From: Alentia gelatinosa
Lineage: Eukaryota > Annelida > Polychaeta > Phyllodocida > Polynoidae
Direction of reading: 5' to 3'
DNA length: 64,000 bases
NCBI GenBank assembly: GCA_950022655.1
Contig: OX465583.1
Location: forward strand, 18,589,318-18,653,317
Shown: one piece after another, positions 35,629 to 47,633 of the stretch
Layout of the letters: each line of letters opens with the position of its first letter
Numbering within the stretch: the first letter of the stretch is position 1
Position numbers and translations under genes: made by a program
Notes under the pieces: model-generated
The model's input: the letters and a program-made list of their open reading frames with translations, nothing else
Told to the model about the DNA's origin: nothing
Databases searched by the model: none

Positions 35629-37578
35629 TGTTATGAAACAGTGGCGGATCGTGACATTCTCGGGCATGTTAAGAGGACTTTCCCACCTCGCACCAAACCT
35701 ATAGATGCTTATGAAGACAGAAGTTTTATTAGAAAATTCTGTTTAGATAAAGATACTGTGAAGGTACTTGCTGATGATTACGGACGATCTGGATTTTGCT
35801 CAACTAAGTGCTCAACTCGTGGTGGTGGAATCTCTGCACGAGAGCGTGTAAGTATATATAATAATTTATGTTATATAAAAAATTATATATAGTTGTAAAA
35901 TCATGGAATATATTTGTAAAAAAATAGTCATTATTTTTTGGCACATTCATGGAACATTATAGGCAATATATAAATATTATATACCTAATGGTGCATATAT
36001 TTAGTAAAATATCGACCCAAAAATATATAAATATAATATATTTCCTATTATTTGTTTTTTTTTTCAGTTTTGTCTAGGTATGATACCTTGCGACCGGTGC
36101 TAACTTCAGTTGTATAGGCGATGCACAAGGGGTATCCAAAGCTACTGTATCGCTATGTGTGCAAGATGTAGTATTATATCTTAACCATGTTAAAGATGAC
36201 TTCATAGTGTGGCCACGTACCTTTGAAGCAAAGCAGAAAATTGCCGGAGATTTCTACGAGAAAACCTCAATGCATAGGTTGCGTGGACGGAACACATATA
36301 ACCGTTCATTGTCCTCCAGGTGTACAAGCTGATTATATAAATCGAAAAGGCTACTGCAGTCTCAACGTAATGGTACAGTATATTCTACAATATTAGAAAA
36401 TATTAAAAGTTTATTTATAATTAAAAAATATAAATATTTTCATAAATGATCACAAAAATTTCATATATATATTTGTACTATAAATGTAAATTTAAAGATA
36501 TATTGGAATATATTTATTTATAATAAAATATAAACAAATGAATTTGCCCCCCCTTATTGCGATATACCACAATCCCAGATAAATAGTCCTATATTTTAGA
36601 TTATAATGATTTTTAATTTTTTTATTTACATTTAAATTGATATAAAATTATATGCATATATATAGGTTCTCTTTTTTTTTCTGCAGATGATCGTTGATGC
36701 TAATCTTAAGATTACTGCTGTAAATGCTCGTTTCCCGGGTTCATGCCACGACAGCCACGTCTTCCGTAATTCTGACGCTTTCACAGAGGGAAATATGGGA
36801 AATTTTGGAGATTACTTTATTCTTGGGGATTCCGGGTAAGTTATTATCAAATCATCCTATTTCAATAACAACAAAGAAATATTTTAGGGTAACGATCTTT
36901 ATCAATTACCCATCAAGGAGTTAGTGTTTCAACAAAAATACTTTCTTGAGCAAAATGATTCCCTGAGATTGTATGGATTGATTTCTCTTTACCATAACAT
37001 AATGAAATAATATATGTAAATATAATGAAAAGTATATATTTTTCATAAATTAAATAATATGTATCTATACTTTAGATATCCACTGCTTCCATACCTGCTG
37101 GTGCCCATCTTAGATCCGTTGGATGAGCAAGCAATAAGATACAATGCTTGGCATATGTGCACAAGAAGTACAGTGGAGCAAACATTTGGACTTCTAAAAC
37201 AACGTTTTCGGTAAGAAAAAAGAATTACATGAAACCATCTTAAATACTAAATTCAACATCAAATAACATGATACCTTGTTAAATAATAAAAAAATATATA
37301 TATAAAAAAATTACAATTTTTCCTTTAGGTGTTTGGACGGCAGTGCTGGATACCTTTTTCATAACCCCAGGAAAGTGTCAAAGATCATCATGGCTTGTTC
37401 TGTCTTACATAATATATGTATTGACCGTCATCTCCCACACTTACAAGATGATGATGATGAAGACGATATGGGCCGACCTCGTCGCCCCAGAGAACAACCC
37501 CCACACAGGGTAAATATGGACGGTGATGGACAACATGGGTACGCAAAACGGCAGCGATACATCAACTTTAATTTCTAA
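35629..37578 (+). pseudogene. PIF/Harbinger DDE transposase, five exons, with lesions
   Basis: It would cut and rejoin the element ends. Exon 1 (to 35847) reads RDILGHVKRTFPPRTKPIDA and YEDRSFIRKF; no in-frame ATG precedes it, and GTG at 35641 stands where a start is expected, so an upstream exon or a lost start is likely. Exon 2 (36068-36372) has ATGANFSCIGDAQGVSKATV, then [14 protein letters not shown] with the first catalytic D. Exon 3 (36687-36835) has ARFPGSCHDSHVF and ends in the second D (LGDSG). Exon 4 (37076-37210) has STVEQTFGLLKQRF with the catalytic E, 35 residues after the second D. Exon 5 (37329-37578) ends in an acidic, Arg-rich tail. All four introns have GT-AG ends. In exon 2 the frame is broken near its start (stop within the LATG region) and again just before CVDGTH, so the gene is probably dead. 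Confidence 0.87.
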
Positions 37579-37660
37579 AAAAGAAATAATTACCTGTTGA
37601 CAACGTTTTTAAACAAAACATAAACTTTATACGATTGTCATGATTTTTTTAGTTTTTTTT

Positions 37661-40600
37661 TTATGATTTCTTTGAACGTTTAGAGCGTCTTGTAGGAGTA
37701 ACTGGAGGGGATGATCGTCTCTTAGTTTCTACGTTTTCTTCATCGAGCTCCGTCAGATTTTCCAAGTCGTCAGGTTCCCTATGTACTTCAGCTTCTACAT
37801 AGATCTTTTGTACGTCCTGTTTTTTCAGTGTCTGCAGAACTGTAAGATAGATAGAATATATATTAATATATATCGATTACGTTACATTTTGAAATATAAA
37901 ATATTTATATAATTTAATCATTAATAATAATATATATTTATAAAGGTTATATAAAATCTAGAGCATTTATGTACTCACCTATCAGCATTTCCTGTTGTAC
38001 TTTCGCAATTGCTTGGGTGCTCTTCTGCATCTCTTTGAGTGTGGCCAATGTCTCACGTTGTATAACCTCAGAATGGGTTGATGTTTCCTGGAGTTTTTGG
38101 GTCACTGGAGAAATAAAAATGATATAAAAGTTTGTTAACACATTCATCAAAGTAATAAAAAATGTATTGTATCTTTGAATTTTTGTTTTATTTTGCAGTT
38201 AGTAATTTTTTTTTAACAGATCTAATAATAATAAATCATAATCTAAACTTAAGTTGGGTTCATTGAACTGTAAAACACAGTTTTAGAGCTGACAGATGGT
38301 AAATATTTTTTATATTTATATTTTTAAATGACCTAACTGTACTATAACTATAAAAAATTTGAATTTATGTAAAAAAAAAATTGTTTTATAATCACCTTCC
38401 ATATTGGTTGTGGTCATAGAACGCAACGAGAGCGTTATATCATTCTGACACTGGGATAGTGTCTCTAGGCAGTCCTTCATCTTGTCAATATTGGACAATG
38501 ATTGGGGTGATATCATTGAGCTATCATTTTGCCATGGTACAGAAAGGTCTGAAATAAATATATATAATTAAACAACTTTTTATAATTTTTTTCATTTTTT
38601 CACTAAATATTATGTTTTAAAGATTATCAAATATTTTTAAACGGATCTATAAACCATCTAAAATAACATTGATGTATTTAATGAAGCATTCAATACTTAA
38701 CCCGAAATTTTGTCTTGGTTCAACTATAAACCAACTTTTTTATAAAAAATGTATTATCTATATATTATACCGATTACCTGTAGTTAATACATACCATAGA
38801 CCTTGCAACCTTCAGGTAGGTTAGTGTCCATCGTAGACACATTCTTCACATATTGAGAGTGATCATTGTTTTCGCTGAGAACGAATGATGTCTCACTCAC
38901 GGTCTTAGGAGTTAGGGTTGATACGATCGGTAGAAGCACTCGAGGTCTACGTTTAAAGGTAGGACTAACCACAGTATCATCCTCTGAAAAAATACATTAA
39001 TGGATCAGATACAACACACAGATGTATGTGTCTATAAAAATATACTAGCGTCACCTGTGGAATACCTAAGTACCAAGTTGGTCAGGTGGCGCCAACCGGA
39101 CAGGTGCGGCACCAACACCGTATCAAGGTGCCATTCACCTGAGAAATGTTTTTTCTCATAGGGGTGAGTGGTGTCCTAATAAAATATTACTCATACGCCA
39201 TCCTCTGCAGAATGTTTATATTGTTTCCCAGCACCTACAGAAACACTTTGAAGGTTATCTAGTGCTTGTTTTAAGGTGCTAGGTTCACGAGCGTCACCTT
39301 TCTGGAGTGAAGTAGTCTGAGCAGCTCCGTCTATGCCTTAGAAAAAATAAAAAATAAAATCATTTATCATAAAATTTATGTATTACAATATATTAACTAA
39401 TATATTATAAGTCAAGATGTTTTTCTCAAAATTTGCGTTATTACATATTTTTTGTAATAAGAGTAAGGCGGTAATTCCACCAAATCGACGCTGAGAGATG
39501 GCCAGAGCCTGCCAGACATGGTTTTTAATAATTAATATTTAAAATGTTTATAAAGGTAGGAAAAAAATATTTACATACCACTAACAGTTTCTTCCCCCGC
39601 AAATTCCAATCCCAGCTCTTCCAAACTGGTCAATGGGCCAACCTCGTCTCCAGCAGGTGCTCCTCCTGTCTGTTTAGCTATATTTTTCAACCTGTTGTTC
39701 TAAAATAAAATAAAATTATTTGAATAAAAGGATTATATATATATTTTATCTTTAACTGCATAAATTTATTTTTCTTTTATCCTTTAATACTCATTATAAA
39801 TCCCCTTCATAGATAAATAGATTATTATTGACTAACCAAATATTTATTGGATATTCTAACTTGTTATTATTATAGGGAAAATACAATATGTATGAAGTTG
39901 ATACACAAAAATGGCACTGAATATCAATTTAATGTGTATATTTTTACATATTTCTAAATAACAATAACTAATATTTTTTTAACATAGTATCCTGGAAGAA
40001 CTCACAAATACCCTTTCCTTTACCCCAAGTAAGTCATCGATATGTCACATGTATCATGTATTTATGTACTAAAAAAAAAAAAAAAAAAAAAAAAAAGTGG
40101 TGTTTAAGTAGAAGTGTCTAACATGTATAGATAGTGACTCTAAAGGAAGTAAAAAGTTACTATTGTATTATTGCTAAGTTTAAGTGATGTTGACATTAAA
40201 TATTGTATGTTAATGAATTTTGAAATAAACACTGCAGAGAGAAAAAAAAAAAAAAAAATACTCACATGTGCTTTACACTCAGACACAAAATGTGTGAGGT
40301 TTTTTTTACACTCATCTTCAGAACGCGAATAACTGGAAGCCAGACCCACTGCATCTTAAATTAAGACAAAATATAGAATAATATTATTAATATTTGATAA
40401 TTTGTAAGAAGATCGTTTAGAAAATAGGAAAGCAGTTGGAACTAAAGATCTTTATATTGTTTAATGTTATCTATAGTTCAACGTATACATTAAGATCGAC
40501 CAATAATTAATAAATGTTTTTTTTTTTTTTAATTGCAAGTGATTGCAAATTCCCTCTATAAATATTTAATTTAAATAAATATATGTATATATATATATAT

Positions 40601-40822
40601 AGTTTATGAATTATACATACCAGTTATGCGTTTCCAAGCATCTTGTTTAAGACCTTTTCCGCCACCTGGCCCTTTGAAATTAGTTTTCAGCACTGGGCGA
40701 TCACGAATAGCGGCTTGAATCAATGCATACACCTCATCTGGCCTCCACACAGGCCGTCTCTTGGAACTTTTGGATGATGATCCAGACGACGTAGCCACTT
40801 TTTTGCCATTGTCCTTACTCAT
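37661..40822 (-). CDS. Harbinger Myb/SANT-like DNA-binding protein, multi-exon
   Basis: This is the accessory protein of the transposon. The start ATG is at 40822-40820. Exon 40822-40621 has a Ser/Lys-rich head, then RRPVWRPDEVYALIQAAIRD and GGGKGLKQDAWKRITG, the Trp-spaced helices of a Myb/SANT trihelix fold. Further exons, with gt/ag borders on the - strand, are about 40354-40266 (SRSEDECKKNLTHFVSECKA), 39699-39579 (NRLKNIAKQTGGAPAGDE), about 39336-39236, 38983-38795 (RRPRVLLPIVSTLTPKTVSE), 38548-38396, 38104-37979 and 37839-37661, ending TPTRRSKRSKKS and stop. The basic C-terminus looks like a nuclear signal. A non-coding first exon may lie upstream of 41095, where CTACAG|GTAAG is a good donor. 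Exons are open and consistent in phase as far as I could check by eye; the 39.2-kb exon border is unsure. Long A/T tracts fill the introns. Confidence 0.78.
40071..40096 (+). repeat. A26 homopolymer
   Basis: A run of 26 A within an intron of the Myb-like gene; on that gene's strand it is a T-run. A second A-run lies at 40241-40258 directly before the next exon's donor and on the gene strand follows it. Confidence 0.95.
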
Positions 40823-41387
40823 CTCTGAATATATAACGTTAATATTGCATAATTATTACATATATATTTGTTTATTTATGTATTTACGCTAAATAGAGTC
40901 TACACGATGCTGTCACTATAGTGCCGGCATTATCAAATGGACAATGAAAGGGGATTTTACACTTCGCCACGTTTCTATACTGTAAAAACAATATATAAGA
41001 CAATGACAATCTTTTACGATGCTTACATATTGATCTATTACATACATACACTCTATAGGAAGTGACAAGTATTCATAAACTTTCAATATCTTACCTGTAG
41101 AGTGATGATTGTTTCGCCTAAATGTATAGTGTGTGCTATGATTACAGTTCGGCAAATGCTACCGGAAATAGTATATTTAGTGCGGAGATGGGTCGACCAC
41201 TGGTACCCTGCCCGCTTCTCTATGGAGATCGTACGATATATCGTAGAATTTGAATTAGGTCAAATATACAATAATTTGTACGAACGATGAACCTCTTTGC
41301 CTGCGATCGGCTTTATGTAACGACTTTGGACGACCATCGTCCATTAGGTCCTCCATCGTGGGGTAGATCGTATCGTACAATGGTCGT

Positions 41388-41418
41388 ATCGTTCAGAATT
41401 TATGAAACAGGCCCCAGG
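41388..41418 (-). repeat. Harbinger right terminal inverted repeat
   Basis: Reads ATCGTTCAGAATTTATGAAA to CAGGCCCCAGG, the inverse of the left end. The flanking base after it is TTACAG, unrelated to the upstream X block, so X is not part of the element's usual end. Confidence 0.9.
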
Positions 41419-41419
41419 T

Positions 41420-41625
41420 TACAGTCAACAGGCAATATGACGCCATCTAGTGAATCCATCAAGGTCACATGTGAAGGTATCACAACCAGTAGCAATGCAC
41501 TGTCGTCAAGTCAGTTCAAAGAGACAGTATGCAATACACTGTCGTCAAGTCAGTCCTTGGAGGCCACAGGTCAAGGTCACACACTCAATAGGTAATATGC
41601 GGCCATCAAGTGTGTCTGTGTGTCA
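41420..41625 (+). repeat. Short imperfect tandem repeat
   Basis: AATGCACTGTCGTCAAGTCAGT and its variant with AATACACTG lie 44 bp apart, and CATCAAGGTCACA/GGTCAAGGTCACA words repeat around them. It adjoins the right end of the transposon. Confidence 0.55.
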
Positions 41626-41799
41626 AGCCTAGTTGACGTCTTAAATTGAGTTACACTCTAAAAGGTCCGTTCCCAAATTCAAGGACTTTTCCCATGTGTT
41701 GTGAACAATTTTAGAAATTCAAACAAGAAAAACAAGAAACCAAAGCATGAAACAAGAAAATTGTAAACCTATCAACAAAAGTCAGATATTGAGGTAAGT

Positions 41800-42300
41800 A
41801 TCTTAGAAAAGGACCTAATTTTCTGCCCCAGTCAAACTGGTCATAATGATGGAGACAGGAAAATAGAACTAGATCAATTTGATAGGATACTAATAATTAA
41901 ACAATCTTCTGAAACCAAGCAAGGACACCCATGTTGGACGGAGAAAAACACAATGGATGGACCAGAGAAAGAAGCCGAAGGTGACACACTTCCGTGCGAC
42001 AACTGCGAACAAACACGGAAAATGAAAGGTGAGTCTAAGTGGAAACCACTGCAAGGTTCCCAAAATCTTGAAAATTTCAAAGCAATTAACGAAATCAATC
42101 TTATCTAACAGAAAACAGTCCCCTAAAAAAACCGTATTTCACAAGGGTACAAAAGGATGTCCTAGGAGTGCTATCAAATAACAAAATTATAACTTTCAAA
42201 CCAGCCGAAAAGATAGGAGTATTAGTCATCCAAGACTTATATAGAACTGCATTGAGAATTATGTAAATAGACAATACTCCACGAGTTTGGATGCTCTGCA
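41800..42300 (+). pseudogene. Penelope-like element, N-terminal/RT-start fragment
   Basis: Pieces in several frames follow the order of Penelope-like (PLE) polyproteins. 41805-41850 gives EKGPNFLPQSNWS, like the conserved KGLNFxP entry. 42033-42105 gives SKWKPLQGSQNLENFKAIN, like the SxWxPPxGxxxxLxxF block. 42160-42240 gives LSNNKIITFKPAEKIGVLVI, like the NKxIxIKPADKGxxxVxxD block at the start of the RT domain. At least two frameshifts and a stop separate them. The RT palm motifs are absent, so this is a 5' fragment. The match is by remembered motif order; a profile search would settle it. Confidence 0.6.
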
Positions 42301-42453
42301 ATCATCATCGAGGCAAAGCCTTTGCGTTAAAGCATATGTCATGAGAAGTGTAGACACTATAGTTTTAAAAATTAGTTAAAGTTTGAAAAAATATCAAAAT
42401 GGTGAAAACTAACCAGGACCTTCAAATTTTTCAACATAGAGACTCATAAAGCA

Positions 42454-43026
42454 TGTTGTCCGACATCCCGCTTTTCAGAGGACAAAACTAATCAAATATA
42501 TAGTGAGAAATTAATTTTCCTTTATTGTAAAATGTTTAACAAAATCCTGACTGTGATACCTGGAAGTTTCAACACAATTGGATTATCCATTCTGATATTA
42601 AAACATTCTGATTCCATGATGATATTTTTTCCAAAAATTGGGGTGTTGGGCAACATGCCTATTAAAAGATGTCTAGAAGAAATAATAGTCATAATAGAAT
42701 AACAAATATCCCTTTGAATGTAAAGTGTCCCTACCAGATATAAATACCCGGGTTAGTTTTTTTCTGAATAAAAAAATATACTTTTTGTGATTCACAAACT
42801 GAAAATGTGTTGTCCGACACCCTGGGGTGTCGGACAACATGCTCTGATATAAATCTTGATTTTGGGGTTGTTTCTTATCAGTAATTTAGTGGTTCGCTTT
42901 GACAAATGGAGCTTTCTATCATTTCATTAAGAATATAAAGGACTATTGCTACTGATATTATTTTATTCAATGTTCTGAGTAGTTTTAAAAATGTGTTGTC
43001 CGACACCTCTCTTGTTGTCCGACACC
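42454..43026. repeat. TGTTGTCCGACACC hairpin family
   Basis: At 42808-42839 a perfect 15-bp stem, TGTTGTCCGACACCC / GGGTGTCGGACAACA, has a loop of only 2 bases. The same word occurs singly at 42454 (with one change), 42994 and 43013, and as TGTTGGGCAACATG at 42646. This looks like MITE termini brought together, for example two elements end to end or a nested insertion. No open frame. Confidence 0.7.
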
Positions 43027-43039
43027 CCTGTGTGGCCCA

Positions 43040-45840
43040 AACCCAAATATGGCTAAGAGCTTTTGTTTCAAATCTAATATGTGATAAAGGTCTTTAGGCT
43101 CAAATATGACATACGTCACTATATAATATTAGTTTTTCTCAAATCAAAAGCTTTCATAATGTTTCTTGTAATTTCAAATATTTTAGGGGGGTGGACAATA
43201 TGCAGTATTATACACAATTTCAAAAGGCTCTCAAATCTAAACCATTTGTCTGATTTTGTTGGAATAACGTTTTTCTGGAAGGTACTTAGTCGGTAACTAA
43301 TATAAGATATAAAAAGTATTATTCTAAAATTACTTTTTGGGTGTTTGATCCCAGGATGAAAGCGCAATTTAGCAAGTTTTGAAAATCCGACCCTACGGTG
43401 CATCCAAACGAGTCTTTATCAATGTGGTCATGAAGGCGATAGATTTGCATTGAACTAAACGCCACGTTACCTTACAAATTGTACTCTCTCAAAGGTATTT
43501 TCTACTCTCCAAGTAGAGTAAAATCGATCAGCCCCAGAGTATTGGCTAGAGGTAATCTCAGTCTTGGTAAAAACGTCTGTTATAAACGTATTTTCGTATT
43601 TCCTATTTACGTACCAGAAATAGTCTCAAACCATTCAGGAATAACCTCAACGTCGTGGAGGAGACCGGAAACCCCAAAACGAGGCTAACCAGATACAGAG
43701 ACGACTGACGTGATATTGTGTGAGATGAGTTCTACGGCGGGCCGTTTCACTGCTTAGCAAACACTTTAGTATGGGCAATCTTTACATAGAAAATGCATAC
43801 CTTGTATGTGTGTAATGTGTGTGTGATATGTCTGTATGTCTTTCATCGGTCGACTAGAAATTAATTCTATCTGATTGTAGATTGGTAATCTAAACTACCC
43901 ATATACAGCACATAAAACACGTATGGGCACTCTGGTTAGGCCTATTTATATTAATCAAACTAGCAATATGAAAAAGAAAGTACGAAGGGACACATTAATG
44001 TTTCCCAAAGATTAATTGCAATGTTATTTGTGTCAGATTTACATTGTCATAAATTGATTGGAATTATCGCAAGGCAATGCTATCTACGCCAACTTCAATT
44101 CCCGATTCAATTCATTGTCTGATTTAAAATATCAAATCAAGGATATCTGAGGTGACTCGCCGGACGTCTCAATGACGGGGATGTAGCACTCAGTCTGCTT
44201 TAGTTTCTGAAGACTTGTAATGTTCTACCAGAATGCTGGGAATTTCCGTTTGAAAATGATATTGACTATACACATGTATTTGAACTATCAAGAGAGTAGT
44301 TAAGTTGTCAGTACATACTTCGTATTATGGGAAGGATATCATATTATAGTGTATCTGTAAGTCGGTAAATTCATAACTAGATGAATACAGATATGTAATA
44401 TTAAAGCACACGTATGCATTCATACCCAGAAGTATGATTACAAAGTTCACATTTTCACCTGAGTAATTGAGGATTCACACAATCAATATAATATTTCACA
44501 AGTATGGTCTAATACCCCGACGGGGCGATTAAACCTTTTTTCTCTAAATCCCCTGGACTATATCATAAATGTGTCCTAGTGACGATGGCGTTAGTTTACA
44601 ATGAAGACACCAATTAGTACCTTAGTATCTGGGCTGGGGAAGCATGGGGAGAGGAAGCTGCCCCCCCCCCCCCCCCCATTCCCTGTGATTTGAGAGATTT
44701 TCAAATAAGTTTTACTTGTATTTTTAGTTTTCTTCTTTGCCATAGAAAGTTCAATGTAACGTCCCCAGCTTCATTAAAACAGATGCTAATACTTCGAACA
44801 GAGGCCTGAAGCTTTCCCCCCTCGTACCAATTTAGACCAACTAACTGCCTCACGACATTTTCCTGTGTACATCCCTTCTTTATTTCATTGCATACTAGAA
44901 GATTCTTTTTAAATAAATTCATCTATCGACTATTTCTTTCACCTATAGGTGTTTTACAAAGTAACAGTCGCATGACTCTGTTACAAGTGAGAATGTATTA
45001 CAAACAGTTCTATCAAAGTTCTTAGAAAGTAGCAAGCTGCAATTCGTACTTTAGATTTTTACCATACAGATAATAATCTTACCTTTATATACCACCAGAA
45101 GATGGAGAGTTGAGATGGGTGGTCAACATGACCGAGATTTTGCGTACGTATTTTGCGAGTTCCTGACGGCCTTTAAAAGTGGGCTCCGCCATGTGTTAAT
45201 TATCGTTTATACTCACAGTCCAGACACGTTTCTGCATTGTTGAGCGGTTCTTTTGTCGTCTGCTTTCCGCCCTTTTCAGTAAATTGGCCGGAACGTAGAT
45301 GACGGTCAGACGGAATTAACCCCGCGTTGAAATCGATGAATACCGCAGACGCCTTTGAGACACATAGAATGAATGTTGATTACCTGAAGCTGATCTTCAC
45401 TCGTGGAGACGGTTTCCGTTTTCCTGTCTCTAACACCTGTAGTCTCAGCACCATCCTCGGGCTGAGGTCACACTCGTTATGACGTCAAGCATGTCAAACA
45501 TGTGCTGCAAACACACAATTCATGAGAGACATCGCAAGGACGACCGTATAAGCATAAAACCGAAGCAAAGTGCAGAAGCCATTTTGGCGACAGTTTCGTT
45601 TTCCAAATCCTTTGTGACATTATCATACCCAACGGCGGAGGGGGTAAGCATTACTTGGTTGCCAACCTGGGTTGTATTTTTAGATATCATTGTTTCTTAC
45701 CTTTGGTCAATTTTAAATGGCGACCAGTCCAGGCTCTAGGATGTGACTATTTTCATGTGACTCCAATGGCTTTGTAATTATTCTCACATCTCTTTAAGTA
45801 AATGCTTTGGTGTTCTCTTATAAAGACCTGACATTGTGTG
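43040..45840. other. Intergenic DNA with a C-tract
   Basis: A run of 17 C lies at 44661-44677. Open frames of 70-95 codons (for example 44701-44922 on -) show no known domain. The remainder is AT-rich and plain. Confidence 0.4.
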
Positions 45841-45849
45841 ACGGGTTTA

Positions 45850-46520
45850 GCCAGTAAGACCTTAGAAATCCCTCATGTATTCCATCTTTAATTATCAAAT
45901 ATTGTGAAGTAAATTAAGGTGTTATAATACTCGGAAACCCCTTTCATATACACTTAAGCCTATAAGACACCGAAATTTGTTCCCGATTCATCCCGACCAT
46001 CGGCTCGGTGAGAGTCGAGAATAAAAGTTCGATGTCTGATACCTATAACGGATCCGTCGGGCAATGGTAGAATCGGGCACAGCGGTCGGGTCGGTGTCTT
46101 ATAGGCTTTACTGTTTCAATTACCATTTCCTCCTATTTTTATAGTCTTTATCACATCTCTACAACCCGATATTCTGAAGTAACCTAAGCTGTTGTTTACA
46201 AAATTCAACCCCTCCTATAATCACGGTCTTTATGCAATCTTTACAACCCGATAATCTTAAGTAACCTAAGCTGTTATGAAATGCATCCTATATTCTTACG
46301 GTCTTTATCACTTCTTTACAACCCGATTCGGAAGCAACCCAGGCTGTTATGATATTGTGAAGCCCTACTATATTCACGCCGTCTTTATCCGATTGTTATT
46401 ACTACCCCATATTCTGAAGTAGCCCCAGCTGTTATGGCACTAGGAACCCCTCCTGTAATCACAAGGACTCTATCCCATCTTTACAACCCGATATTCTGTA
46501 ATAAGCTAATCCGTTTTGAC
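45850..46520 (+). repeat. Minisatellite, period about 80 bp, about 6 copies
   Basis: Units contain CGGTCTTTATCACATCTTTACAACCCGATATTCTGAAGTAACCTAAGCTGTTATGA followed by ACCCCTCCTAT. ACAACCCGAT-type words lie at 46161, 46243, 46318, 46401 and 46482. The array is interrupted between its first units by the MITE at 45957-46107. Confidence 0.85.
45957..46107. mobile_element. 151-bp Harbinger-type MITE with TTA target duplication
   Basis: Terminal inverted repeats AGCCTATAAGACACCGA (left) and TCGGTGTCTTATAGGCT (right) match at all 17 positions. TTA flanks both sides directly (45954-45956 and 46108-46110), the duplication made by PIF/Harbinger transposases. The inside is rich in TCGGG/CCCGA words. 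It sits in the 80-bp minisatellite, so it landed there later. Its ends differ from those of the 6.3-kb Harbinger element in this window, so a different family member would have mobilised it. Confidence 0.88.
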
Positions 46521-47633
46521 ACAGTGCCCAGCTGCACGTTGCGTGGCGACCAGCGGCAACCTGACAGCCGTTCTCACCTTTGGTCCGTGATTGGCTTTAT
46601 GGCGTCATATGTGACGTGGTCATATGACGTGCAATCCTCTCTAAGGGGATTCCGGAGCCTATCTTTGGTGCAGTAGCTGAGGCAATGTAGCATCACTAAT
46701 GGTAGAGATTATACAGAAAGAGATGTGGTATGACTCTTTTTATGTTTGTTTTTTTTAAAACATTTCGTTCATCTAGACTGGACATATGCCAGGTTCAGAG
46801 GTATGTCTTCCTTACAGCCAGTGTATACGATTGCTTTTTTTTAAATCAGCAAAGAAAATTTATTGCGACCTCAAAGTATTCGCAAAATATAATGTGTTTT
46901 TGTACAATAATGATAACGGGGACTTACTGTCCTAGAATAATGGATATACACGTCAAGTAGGTTTTCTGACCAAGGGGTTGTTAGTGGAATATGTTGCATA
47001 TGGTAGAAGAGGGTAGTTGGATTTTACATTAAACAAATAAAGGACCGCTATCAATGCAATTTGTTGTAGAATATGAGTACTGATGTGATTTTATGTAATA
47101 CAGCAGATCATTTACCGAAACTATATCAGCACTGAATAATGCCAAAATCAAGTAGAAGAGAAACTACCATAGTAATGAGAGAGCTGATATATTATTGAGT
47201 ATTATGTGAATAATAAGAAAGGTAAAGATCATTAGATCTGTCCGAACCTTATTGATGAAACTTATACTCATACGTGTATTGTTTTGTTCTGTATCCATGT
47301 TTTGTTCTGTATCCATTATGTCAAAGTCTGTCCTAACATCGTATCTATGCCGTTATCTCCAGGACGACATTGACAACGACCCATGTGTGAGGTCAAAAAG
47401 GACTGACAATGACGTGAAGAGCTGTAACTCGATATGTTCTTTGTGCATTGATTCATCGAACTACAATAAAACTAGTAGGCGGCATCGCACAATAAAAGTG
47501 TGCCAGTGTAGAAAACCAATAAGACAAGATAAGTTCCCCGCAAAAGGAATATTACCTATCAATCTTGACGTCCATGGCCTCTCAATTGCAGTGCGTAACC
47601 TGACAAACTGTATGTATACATACCGCTACGCGA
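46521..47633. other. Intergenic DNA, unassigned frame
   Basis: The longest open frame of this part runs 47252-47941 (229 codons). It has no domain I recognise, its start contains a TGTTTTGTTCTGTATCCAT direct repeat, and its second half lies in the inverted-repeat element at 47634-48520, so I do not call a gene. Confidence 0.35.

Larger units (their letters stand above)
34526..35783 (+). repeat. Tandem duplication of the Harbinger left end
   Basis: 34526-34782 reappears at 34971-35227 (offset 445) with about six differences. The following part of unit 1, 34782-34972, reappears at 35600-35783 with an 8-base size difference. Unit 1 thus contains 150 bp of upstream DNA (X), the TIR, a deleted leader, and the start of transposase exon 1 up to GATGATTACGG; there it joins the second X. 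A further stretch, 35401-35550, repeats 35172-35323. In both X copies the - strand is open for about 50 codons with HIRRQMLDDDLKKIGSSFQ, a peptide I do not recognise. Confidence 0.85.
35119..41418 (+). mobile_element. PIF/Harbinger DNA transposon, about 6.3 kb, two genes
   Basis: The element is bounded by 31-bp inverted repeats that match perfectly (35119-35149 left, 41388-41418 right). Beyond these the ends stay rich in CGTACGAT words. It carries the two convergent genes that define the superfamily: a DDE transposase on + and a Myb/SANT-like DNA-binding protein on -, with tails about 80 bp apart at 37.6 kb. In known Harbinger systems the Myb-like protein brings the transposase to the nucleus and to the ends. 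The usual 3-bp TWA target duplication is not visible: GAT precedes the left end and TTA follows the right one. The duplicated left end may explain this. The transposase has lesions, so the copy is probably not autonomous. Confidence 0.88.

Noticed and set aside
44701..44922. 73-codon - strand frame with LVGLNWYEGGKLQA
   Set aside because: Looks exon-like in composition but I recognise no family, and no joining exons are seen.
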